Shown here in pieces: positions 14,320-20,762 of a stretch of 64,000 nucleotides of DNA (position 1 is the stretch's first letter; every line of letters starts with the position of its first letter). The position numbers were made by a program, and so were the translations under genes. The notes under the pieces are model-generated. The model worked only from the letters and a program-made list of their open reading frames with translations, had not been told where the DNA came from and made no database searches. Source of the stretch: Glycine soja (taxonomy: Eukaryota > Streptophyta > Magnoliopsida > Fabales > Fabaceae); the NCBI RefSeq assembly GCF_004193775.1, contig NW_021143950.1:1-64000 (forward strand), read 5' to 3'.

Positions 14320-14324
14320 GTAGA
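14320..14324. other. Target-site duplication gtaga (left) of the solo LTR
   Basis: GTAGA directly precedes TGATATGAAC here and directly follows CTCATCA at 20758-20762. Removing everything between restores the satellite reading ACGGTAGAGGATGC exactly, so this is a 5-bp target duplication in monomer a. Confidence 0.9.
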
Positions 14325-14888
14325 TGATATGAACCCTCATGGCACAAGGGCTGACTTAGGATCGTCTAGGATTAAACCTTGATGGAAAATGCGGAAATTG
14401 ATTAAGGAAAGGATGGAAAATAAGGTTGCTAATTTCGTGGGTCTTAATAAGGTGGTTCTTGGCATAAAATGGATGAATGGGATGGTAAAACGTAGGTTAA
14501 GTGGTGGCTGGACAGAAATATAGAAATGGCAATAACTGAAGCTACAGGGCTCCAAATGAGGTGATTCCAAAACGAGGTGAAAGGTATCATTTTGAAATTC
14601 AATTTAGGCTCAAGAATCACTTAATTTGAGTGCGTAAAATGGGAGTTATGGCCACGAGATAATTCTGGGCAGAGGTGGATTTTCTGGAATTGTGGTTTGA
14701 AAGAACAAGGGTGATGATGAAAGGAAGGAAAGAATCACTCTTTCCAGCGAGGGCAACACACAAAGGTTGTGAAAGTCCTTTGATACAGCCAAGGTGTTCT
14801 TGAATCACTCAAGAATTTAGGAGAATCACTCTCACTAAGATAAAAGAGATAAACTCTAATTTTCTGAATAAAACTCAACTTGTGTTTA
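14325..14888 (-). mobile_element. Solo LTR, 3' part (outer Ty3/gypsy LTR)
   Basis: Left half of an LTR in minus orientation; its other half is at 20190-20757. On the minus strand the whole LTR starts TGATGAGGACATGACC and ends GGTTCATATCA. Once the nested element and one gttta copy are removed, the length is about 1127 bp. No primer-binding site follows its end and the satellite resumes directly, so it is a solo LTR left by LTR-LTR recombination. This ~565-bp part would be the downstream (R/U5) part. I see no gene in it; its short open frames look fortuitous. Confidence 0.85.
14884..14888. other. Target-site duplication gttta (left) of the nested element
   Basis: GTTTA precedes the LTR end TGATGTGAACC here and is repeated after CTCATCA at 20190-20194. 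It marks insertion of the 5.3-kb three-LTR element into the outer LTR. Confidence 0.9.
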
Positions 14889-15601
14889 TGATGTGAACCT
14901 TACGGGGCGGATCGCTTGATACAGGCTACGGATATTTGGATGACGCCACTTCCGGTGAAGGAAGATAAGTCAGGGTAGACGCCACTTCCGGTGAAGGAAG
15001 ATAAGTCCGGGTAGACGCCACTTCCAGTGAAGGAAGATAAGTCAAGGTAGACGCCACAAGGATTACCTTGATAAGTCTGATAATTGGTTCAACAAGGAAC
15101 CCAGAGAGAAACTCTCACCAAATTTTATCAAATGCCAAAAGTTTTTTTATTGAAAATAAAAACCAATACTTATAGTGTATCTGAACAAAAAGATAAAAAT
15201 AGACATGGGCCTTCTAAACAGTTTGGGTCAAAATTACAATAAATAAAAATTATAACTAAATAGAACATATTTATTATGGGCCTTCAAATTAATCTGGGCC
15301 TTCAGCATCAATTAATAGTCTTGATAGTGTCTCTGCCTCTGAGCCTTCATCCTTCTCCACTCGGGGGCTTTATCCTTCTCCACTTGGACCTTTGCCCTCT
15401 CCACTTGGGCCTTTAGCCTGTATATGGCCAATTTCAGGATTCTCATAGTCTTGATAGTGTCTCTGCCTCTGGACCTTCATCCTTCTCCACTTGGACCTTC
15501 ATCCTTCTCCACTCGGGGGCTTTATCCTTCTCCACTTGGGCCTTCGCCCTTCTCCACTTGGGCCTTTAGCCTGTATATGGCCAATTTCAGGATTCTCATC
15601 A
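14889..15601 (-). mobile_element. LTR A (3' terminal LTR), 713 bp
   Basis: On the minus strand it starts TGATGAGAATCCTGAAATTG and ends GTTCACATCA. It holds three copies of a 36-bp repeat (GACGCCACTTCC type, about 14941-15060). It is longer than LTRs B and C because of a ~130-bp direct duplication: the segment starting TAGTCTTGATAGTGTC at 15316 is repeated at 15446. It shares its GGGCGGATC end and its GGGCCTTCAAATTAATCTGG segment with LTR C, not with LTR B. Confidence 0.88.
15316..15575 (-). repeat. 130-bp tandem duplication inside LTR A
   Basis: The stretch beginning TAGTCTTGATAGTGTCTCTG occurs at 15316 and again at 15446, each followed by the TCCTTCTCCACTTGG repeats and GCCTGTATATGGCCAATTTC. 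LTRs B and C have one copy. The duplication accounts for the excess length of LTR A. Confidence 0.85.
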
Positions 15602-16375
15602 TTCCCTCCTTCTTGGAAAACATTTGTCCTCAAATGTCCAAGATCATCACCGGGTTCAAGTACCACTTCCTTCCTTTTCTTGTGGGCTTGCTTGGCATAG
15701 CTTTCATTCTTCTTTGCAATTTGCACCTTCACTTGGTCATTCAATTTTTTTACATACGCAACTTTGGTCTGTGCATCCTTATGCTGAGTCTCTTGGGGCT
15801 TGCTGTTGGAAGTTGGCCTGTTAGGCAATGAAGCTTCTGGAAGGAGATCAACTTGATGTTCTATGCCTCTTGAAGGTGGTAATCCATGAGGAATCTCCAT
15901 AGGAAAGACATTTTTAAATTCCTGCAATAAGGGTTGAACACTAGGAGAAATAGAAATAGTAAACTCATTAGAATTATGAGTAGAAATTTTACTGTCTTTG
16001 CAATACTGTAGATTGAGTGGTTCATGAGCAGGTAACACTTTCCTCACTTCACTCGCCTCTGCAAAATAATTAAATTTTCTCTCATGTGTATCACTCTTTT
16101 CCTCGGGTGTATCACTCTTTTTCATATTCCTTTGTGGTGCCTCACTATTTTCTTTCTCTTGTTCTCTCATTTCTCTCATTCTGATTTGGTCATCACACAC
16201 TTCTCTAGGGGATAGAGGTTTAAGAGTAAACGAGGAAGATTTGGCTATTCGTCTGTAGGGCTTTTCTTTGTTATGGTTCAACAAATGTTGCATTTGTGTA
16301 GTCCGCGTCCAGAAATAAGCGTTGAGATTCGTCCAGTTGATGATATACACCACCATTGTCACCAGCTCTTGCCAT
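15499..16375 (-). pseudogene. Chimeric gag/pol remnant ORF of internal 1, frameshifted
   Basis: Homologue of the 293-codon ORF at 17754-18635. The family start codon is at 16375, and MARAGDNGGVYHQLDESQ can be read from it. A 2-nt deletion near 16304 (GTCCGCGTCC where internal 2 has GTCCACGCGTCC) then breaks the frame. The remaining open frame (15499-16362) rejoins at TTQMQHLLNHNKEK. Downstream it keeps FTLKPLSPREV (spacer after Gag), LLQEFKNVFPMEIPHGLPPS (N-terminal edge of a Ty3/gypsy RT) and VQIAKKNESYAKQAHKKRK with LEPGDD (integrase C-terminal tail), then enters LTR A. No catalytic motifs of protease, RT, RNase H or integrase are present. Substitutions in conserved positions (NVFPMEI for DVFPKEI) suit a decayed copy. 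Confidence 0.85.
15602..15613 (-). other. Polypurine tract next to LTR A
   Basis: On the minus strand AGAAGGAGGGAA lies directly against the LTR start TGATGAG. It is in the position of the plus-strand primer for reverse transcription and also encodes part of the ORF (QEGGN). Confidence 0.8.
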
Positions 16376-16604
16376 GATTAAGGAACAAAGAATTTTGCAG
16401 TAAATTAAAAAAAATTCAGGACCTCACCACACTCTACTCATGTGTTTCTCTCTTTAATGGTAGTTCACTCGTGTTTGATGCTCTCAATATAGGCTTTTGT
16501 GTGATGTTTTCACTCTTGCCTTTTACCACTCACTCCCTCTTAAGTTCCTGGATGGATCGAATTAGACACACAAGGTAATATAAAATAAAAGGAAAGACAA
16601 TATA

Positions 16605-16850
16605 ATTATCAGAGTAACAGATTTGATTTGGGATAATAACTTGGACTTGATTTGGATAGCAGATTGGATTTGATTTGGATAACAGATTAGATTTGGATAA
16701 CAAATCTGATTTGGATAAATTTTTTTGATTTGATTTGATTTGGATAATAGATCAGATTTGGGATAACAAATTAGATTTAATTTGGATAACAGATATGATA
16801 ACAAATAAGATAACAGATAGGATAACAGATAAGATAACAGATATGACAAC
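16605..16850 (-). repeat. AT-rich short tandem repeats, internal 1
   Basis: Degenerate GATTTGGATAAC-type units of about 19 bp pass into a 12-bp repeat GATAACAGATAG near 16795-16845. The same tract occurs in internal 2 and in the plus-strand element, so it is a family feature of the leader. A long frame reading MSYLLSYLLSYLL across it is a product of the repeat. Confidence 0.85.
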
Positions 16851-17263
16851 TAAACTTCAAATGCTCATAACTTTTGCTACGGTTGTCTGTTTGAGGCCCA
16901 CTATATATCAAAACGCTCAGAATTCAGAGGAGAATCTAGATAAGGGGATTTGTTCCACGATTTTCTTTCAAAAAAAACACCTCTAAATGCCTCAATTTCG
17001 TGTTCAAAGATCAAACACCCACTTTTTTTTTTCAAATTTTTTTTGCAATTTTTTTTTGACACAGTGTGGAAGACACAAGAAACAAGAACGAGGACGTGAC
17101 AAGAACAAGAACGCAAATAACAGAATACAAGACGCAAACAAAAACGAAACAAGATGTAAACAAGAACGCAAATAACAGAACAAGGACAAAAACACAAACC
17201 TAGACAAATTACAAAGAAAAAAAAATAGGATAGGATAGGATAGAACCTGTATCAAGAGCCGAA
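16851..17263 (-). other. Untranslated leader of internal 1
   Basis: No gene seen. Plus-strand sequence is A/G/C-rich with recurring AAGAACAAGAACG words (about 17085-17220) and short T-runs near 17020-17060. On the minus strand this is a pyrimidine-rich leader just downstream of the primer-binding site. It is conserved in layout among the three family members here. Confidence 0.7.
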
Positions 17264-17275
17264 GCTCTGATACCA
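17264..17275 (-). other. Primer-binding site (initiator tRNA-Met), internal 1
   Basis: Minus-strand TGGTATCAGAGC two bases after the end of LTR B. It matches the standard plant primer-binding site complementary to the 3' end of initiator methionine tRNA. Confidence 0.9.
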
Positions 17276-17277
17276 GA

Positions 17278-17856
17278 TGATGCGAACCTGAGTAGGAGCG
17301 GATCGTTTGATACAGGCTACGAAGGTTTGGATGACGCCACTTCCAGTGAAGGAAGATAAGTCATGGTAGACGCCACTTCCAGTGAAGGAAGATAAGTCTG
17401 GGTAGACACCACTTCCGGTTAAGGAAGATAAGTCAGGGTAGACGCCACTTCCGGTGAAGGAAGATAAGTCTGGACAGACGCCACAAGGATTACCTTGATA
17501 AGTCTGAGATTGGTTCAACAAGGAACCCAGAGAGAAACTCTCACCAAATTTTATCAAAATGCCAAAAGTTTTTTTTATTCAAAACAAAAACCCATACTTA
17601 TAGTGTAGCTGAACAAAAAGATAAAAATAGACATGGGCCTTCTAAACAGTTTGGGCCAAAATTACAATAAAAATAAATTATAACTAAAAACTTATTTAAC
17701 TTGGGCCCTCAGCAACAATTAATAGTCTTGATAGTGTCTCTGCCTCTGGGCCTTCATCCTTCTCCACTCGGGGGCTTTGTCCTTCTCCACTTGGGCCTTC
17801 GTCCTTCTCCACTTGGGCCTTTAGCCTGTATTAGGCCAGTTTCATGATTCTCATCA
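17278..17856 (-). mobile_element. LTR B (middle LTR), 579 bp
   Basis: Middle LTR shared by the two internal regions. On the minus strand it starts TGATGAGAATCATGAAACTG and ends with the GGAGCGGATC/CTGAGTAGG-type end (plus strand 17278: TGATGCGAACCTGAGTAGG). That end differs from the CTTACGGGGCGG end of LTRs A and C and matches the LTRs of the plus-strand element at 26655. It carries four 36-bp repeats (about 17332-17475). TATA-like TATAAGT lies near 17594-17600. Confidence 0.88.
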
Positions 17857-18635
17857 TTCCCTCCTTCTTGGAAAACATTTGTCCTCAAATGTCCAGGATC
17901 ATCACCGGGTTCAAGTACCACTTCCTTCCTTTTCTTGTTGGCTTGCTTGGCATAGTTTTCATTCTTCTTTGCAATTTGCACCTTCACTTGGTCATACAAT
18001 CTTTTCACATACTCAACTTTGGCATGTGCATCCTTTCGTTGAGTCTCTTGGGGATTGCTTTTGTAAGTTGGCCTGTTAGGCAATGAAGCTCCGGGGAGGA
18101 GATCAACTTGATGTTCTATGCCTCTTGAAGGTGGCAGTCCATGAGGAATCTCCTTAGGAAAGACATCTTTAAATTCCTGCAATAAGGGTTGAACACTAGG
18201 AGAAATAGAAATAGTAAACTCATTAGAATTATCAGTAGAAATTTTACTGTCTTTGCAATACTGTAGATTGAGTGGTTCATGAGCAGGTAACACTTTCGTC
18301 ACTTCACTCGCCTCTGCAAAATAATTAAATTTTCTCTCATGTGTATCACTCTTTTCCTCGGGTGTATCACTCTTCTTTTTCATATTCCTTTGTGGTGCCT
18401 CACTATTTTCTTTCTCTTGTTCTCTCTTTTCTCCCATTCTGATTTGGTCATCACACACTTCTCTAGGGGATAGAGGTTTAAGAGTAAATGAGGAAGATTT
18501 GGCTATTCGTCTGTAGGGCTTTTCTTTGTTACGGTTCAACAAACGTTGCATTTGTGTAGTCCACGCGTCCAGAAATAAGCGCTGAGATTCGTCCAGTTGA
18601 TGATATACACCACCATTGTCACCAGCTCTTGCCAT
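17754..18635 (-). CDS. Chimeric Gag/RT-edge/integrase-tail protein of non-autonomous retrotransposon (intact ORF)
   Basis: 293 codons. Residues 1-60 (MARAGDNGGVYHQLDESQ to KPLSPREV) look like the start of a plant Ty3/gypsy Gag joined to the linker after it. Residues 61-110 are charged (E/K-rich). Residues 111-130 (EVTKVLPAHEPLNLQYCKDS) resemble the region before protease. Residues 139-185 (LLQEFKDVFPKEIPHGLPPS, GIEHQVDLLPGASLPNRPTY) match the N-terminal edge of a Ty3/gypsy reverse transcriptase. Residues 196-234 (KVEYVKRLYDQVKVQIAKKN, YAKQANKKRKEVV, LEPGD) match an integrase C-terminal tail. HLRTNVFQEGGND is the usual pol end, and the frame then runs about 100 bp into LTR B. All catalytic cores are missing, so it cannot drive its own transposition. 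Whether the protein is made is unknown; the long open frame is kept in internal 2 and in the plus-strand element. Confidence 0.75.
   Translation of the reverse strand: MARAGDNGGVYHQLDESQRLFLDAWTTQMQRLLNRNKEKPYRRIAKSSSFTLKPLSPREVCDDQIRMGEKREQEKENSEAPQRNMKKKSDTPEEKSDTHERKFNYFAEASEVTKVLPAHEPLNLQYCKDSKISTDNSNEFTISISPSVQPLLQEFKDVFPKEIPHGLPPSRGIEHQVDLLPGASLPNRPTYKSNPQETQRKDAHAKVEYVKRLYDQVKVQIAKKNENYAKQANKKRKEVVLEPGDDPGHLRTNVFQEGGNDENHETGLIQAKGPSGEGRRPKWRRTKPPSGEG
17857..17868 (-). other. Polypurine tract next to LTR B
   Basis: Minus-strand AGAAGGAGGGAA abuts the LTR start TGATGAGAAT, exactly as in the other two copies. Confidence 0.8.
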
Positions 18636-18869
18636 GATTAAGGAACAAAGAATTTTGCAGTAAATTAAAAAAAATAAAATTCAGGACCTCACCACACTCT
18701 ACTCACGTGTTTCTCTCTTTAATGGTAGTTCACTCGTGTTTGATGCTCTCAATATAGGCTTTTGTGTGATGTTTTCACTCTTGCCTTTTACCACTCATGT
18801 TCCCTCTTAAGTTCCTAGATGGACCGAATTAGACACACAAGGTAATATAAAATAAAAGGAAAGACAATA

Positions 18870-19115
18870 TAATTATCAGAGTAACAGATTTGATTTGGGA
18901 TAACAACTTGAACTTGATTTGGATAGCAGATTGGATTTGATTTGGATAACAGATTAGATTTGGATAACAAATCTGATTTGGATAAAAAAATTGATTTGAT
19001 TTGATTTGGATAATAGATCAGATTTGGATAACAAATTAGATTTAATTTGGATAACAGATATGATAACAAATAAGATAACAGATAGGATAACAGATAAGAT
19101 AACAGATATGACAAG
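18870..19115 (-). repeat. AT-rich short tandem repeats, internal 2
   Basis: Same GATTTGGATAAC and 12-bp GATAACAGATAG repeats as in internal 1, differing by small indels. No gene seen. Confidence 0.85.
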
Positions 19116-19576
19116 TAAACTTCAAATGCTCATAACTTTTGCTACGGTTGTCCGTTTGAGGCCCACTATATATCAAAACGCTCAGAATTCAGAGGAGAAT
19201 CTAGATAAGGGGATTTGGCACACGATTTTCTGCCAAAAAAAAAGCCTCTAACTGCCTCAATTTCGTGTTGAAAGATCAAACACCCACTTTCTCTTTTTTC
19301 TCTTTCTTCTTTTCTTCTCTTTTTTTTTTCTTCAAAATTTCTGCAACTTTTTTTTTACTTGAAACAGAACCCAAATAATTTTTTTTTACGACACAAAGTC
19401 TGAAAGACACTAGAAACAAGAACAAGAACAAGAACAAGAACGAAACAAAGACACAAACAAGAATGCAACAAGACGCAAACAAGAAAAACAAATAACAGAA
19501 CAAGGACAAAACACGAACCTGGACAAATTACAAAGAAAAATAATAGGATAAGATAGAACCTGTATCAAGAGCCAAA
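19116..19576 (-). other. Untranslated leader of internal 2
   Basis: No gene seen. It contains a T/C-rich patch (about 19289-19365) and an AAGAACAAGAACAAGAAC tract (about 19417-19440). It is more expanded than in internal 1, so the two leaders have drifted by simple-repeat change. Confidence 0.7.
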
Positions 19577-19588
19577 GCTCTGATACCA
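19577..19588 (-). other. Primer-binding site (initiator tRNA-Met), internal 2
   Basis: Minus-strand TGGTATCAGAGC, two bases after the end of LTR C. This is the site that would prime reverse transcription of the full composite. Confidence 0.9.
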
Positions 19589-19590
19589 GA

Positions 19591-20189
19591 TGATATGAAT
19601 CTTACGGGGCGGATCACTTGATACAGGCTGTAGAGTTTTTGGATGACGCCACTTCCGGTGAAGGAAGATAAGTCAGGGTAGACGCCACTTCCAGTGAAGG
19701 AAGATAAGTCTGGGTAGACGCCACTTCCGGTTAAGGAAGATAAGTCAGGGTAGACGCCACTTCCGGTGAAGGAAGATAAGTCTGGACAGACGCCACAAGG
19801 ATTACCTTGATAAGTCTGAGATTGGTTCAACAAGGAACCCAGAGAGAAACTCTCACCAAATTTTATCAAAATGCCAAAAGTTTTTTTTATTCAAAACAAA
19901 AACCCATACTTATAGTGTAGCTGAACAAAAAGATAAAAATAGACATGGGCCTTCTAAACAGTTTGGGTCAAAATTACAATAAATAAAAATTATAACTAAA
20001 TAGAACATATTTATTATGGGCCTTCAAATTAATCTGGGCCTTCAGCATCAATTAATAGTCTTGATAGTGTCTTTGCCTCTGAGCCTTCATCCTTCTCCAC
20101 TCGGGGGCTTTATCCTTCTCCACTTGGACCTTTGCCCTTCTCCACTTGGGCCTTTAGCCTGTATATGGCCAATTTCAGGATTCTCATCA
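19591..20189 (-). mobile_element. LTR C (5' terminal LTR), 599 bp, mosaic
   Basis: Outermost 5' LTR on the minus strand. Its terminal part (CTTACGGGGCGGATC, 19603-19617) and its upstream part (about 19970-20189, with GGGCCTTCAAATTAATCTGG) match LTR A. The middle (about 19650-19960: four 36-bp repeats, GTCTGGACAGACGCC, CTGAGATTGGTTC, TTCAAAACAAAAACCC) matches LTR B. TATA-like TATAAGT lies at 19908-19914 on the minus strand. Confidence 0.85.
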
Positions 20190-20757
20190 GTTTATTGATA
20201 AAATGGTTCAGCTTATATAGAAGCTTTACAGCAGATTTTAGTAATGACCCACTAACCTAGAATTAAAATAACTTAATGCCATTAACCTAGGGAATTAAAA
20301 AAAACATAATGGCTGAGTGTAACTGAAATTGTGGCAACCAAAAGTCACCCCCAACAGCCAACAAGTCAGCCACCATTTGGTCTCCCAAAAGGCTGATGCC
20401 TAGGTTGCCAATTGGGCCCTTATTACAACTTGAACTAAACCTAACTAAAGCCCTTTTAATTGATTAACCCAAAACATATTTTTGGTCAGCCAACTTTACA
20501 AGGATTGGGCCATTATTTAGACAAACTAAACACTCTAAAAATTGAGACAAAGTGGTGTCATTTAGTCCTCCTCCATTTGGGCCATGATACAACTCACAAC
20601 CTTGGACTTTTCTCCTTGAAACTTGGGCTTGTATTCAAATAGTATGGACAACACTTGTTGAAGAGCTTCCTTGGCTTTCCTTGCTCTAGCCCTTGTCATA
20701 GGTCCTCCAAGTCCTTCAAGTGGATCCTTGCCCTTGCTCTTGGTCATGTCCTCATCA
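20190..20757 (-). mobile_element. Solo LTR, 5' part (outer Ty3/gypsy LTR)
   Basis: Upstream half of the solo LTR, starting on the minus strand at 20757 with TGATGAGGACATGACC. The ends of this LTR (TGATGAGGACAT) resemble CRM-type centromeric retrotransposons. A minus-strand TATATAAG box lies at 20212-20219, just upstream (in LTR sense) of the nested insertion point. The first 190 bp keep an open pol tail (see 20562-20747). Confidence 0.85.
20562..20747 (-). pseudogene. C-terminal tail of Ty3/gypsy polyprotein inside solo LTR
   Basis: About 61 codons reading MTKSKGKDPLEGLGG, then PMTRARARKAKEALQQVLS, ending MAQMEED and a stop. GPMTRARARK is the basic end commonly seen on legume Ty3/gypsy polyproteins. 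The frame is open through the LTR start (GATGAGGACATG reads DEDM), so in a full element pol would continue into the 3' LTR, as known for CRM-lineage elements. Here it is only a fragment in a solo LTR. The join point is analogous to the GGNDE/N pol-LTR overlap in the non-autonomous copies, which suggests a related family. Confidence 0.7.
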
Positions 20758-20762
20758 GTAGA
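20758..20762. other. Target-site duplication gtaga (right) of the solo LTR
   Basis: Second copy of GTAGA. The satellite resumes with GGATGCTTTTTTGTACG in the phase it was left at 14324. Confidence 0.9.

Larger units (their letters stand above)
1..14324. repeat. Dimeric ~733-bp satellite array, left part
   Basis: Head-to-tail array whose unit averages about 733 bp. Taking the recurring CGACCGACACC as unit start, monomer a runs 281-675 and 1011-1407 (about 397 bp) and monomer b runs 676-1010 (about 336 bp). The monomers are clearly homologous. Monomer a carries an extra ~75-bp block between GATT and CACCGGG (GCCCGATACTGATCG to GGTCTACAAAAAAAT). Monomer b carries 15 extra bp (AGGGATTTAATACAAA region). 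About 19 dimers precede the retrotransposon nest at 14325. Copies differ by few substitutions, so the array is recently homogenised. Reading frames of 75-117 codons recur in step with the unit, but they are by-products of repeat conservation. I do not recognise the family; it is not the 92-bp soybean satellite. Confidence 0.95.
14889..20189 (-). mobile_element. Three-LTR non-autonomous LTR retrotransposon (composite)
   Basis: A 5301-bp element on the minus strand with the order LTR C (19591-20189), internal 2 (17857-19590), LTR B (17278-17856), internal 1 (15602-17277), LTR A (14889-15601). One pair of 5-bp target duplications (gttta) flanks the whole, so it sits in the chromosome as a single insertion. 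Each internal region has its own primer-binding site, AT-rich repeat tract, chimeric ORF and purine tract. This layout usually arises by unequal recombination between LTRs of two copies, or by reverse transcription of a joined template. The coding remnants and TGATG-type ends suggest a Ty3/gypsy CRM-like family. I recall a soybean non-autonomous/autonomous pair named SNARE/SARE and offer that only as a candidate name. Confidence 0.88.

Noticed and set aside
433..14327. Recurring open frames of 75-117 codons in the dimeric satellite (for example MTQIEHFLLEIIQILFN)
   Set aside because: They recur in every dimer because the DNA is nearly identical. Lengths change with single-base indels, there is no promoter or conserved protein motif, and hybrid monomers simply splice the frames together.
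14325..14888. Possible small host gene between the satellite and the retroelement (minus-strand frames of 63 and 77 codons)
   Set aside because: This is the second half of the solo LTR, bounded by LTR ends and target duplications; the frames match no protein I know.
16562..19114. Low-complexity frames reading MSYLLSYLLSYLL
   Set aside because: Direct translation of the GATAACAGATA-type repeat in the retrotransposon leader; no sign of coding selection.
17252..19869. Frame with 12-residue PDLSSFTGSGVY repeats as a possible repeat protein
   Set aside because: It is the 36-bp LTR repeat read in frame, lies in the LTR downstream region, and varies in copy number between LTRs.
20190..20757. Independent gene encoding the GPMTRARARK protein
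   Set aside because: Only a polyprotein C-terminal tail at the start of an LTR; it has no separate promoter and its upstream part is missing.
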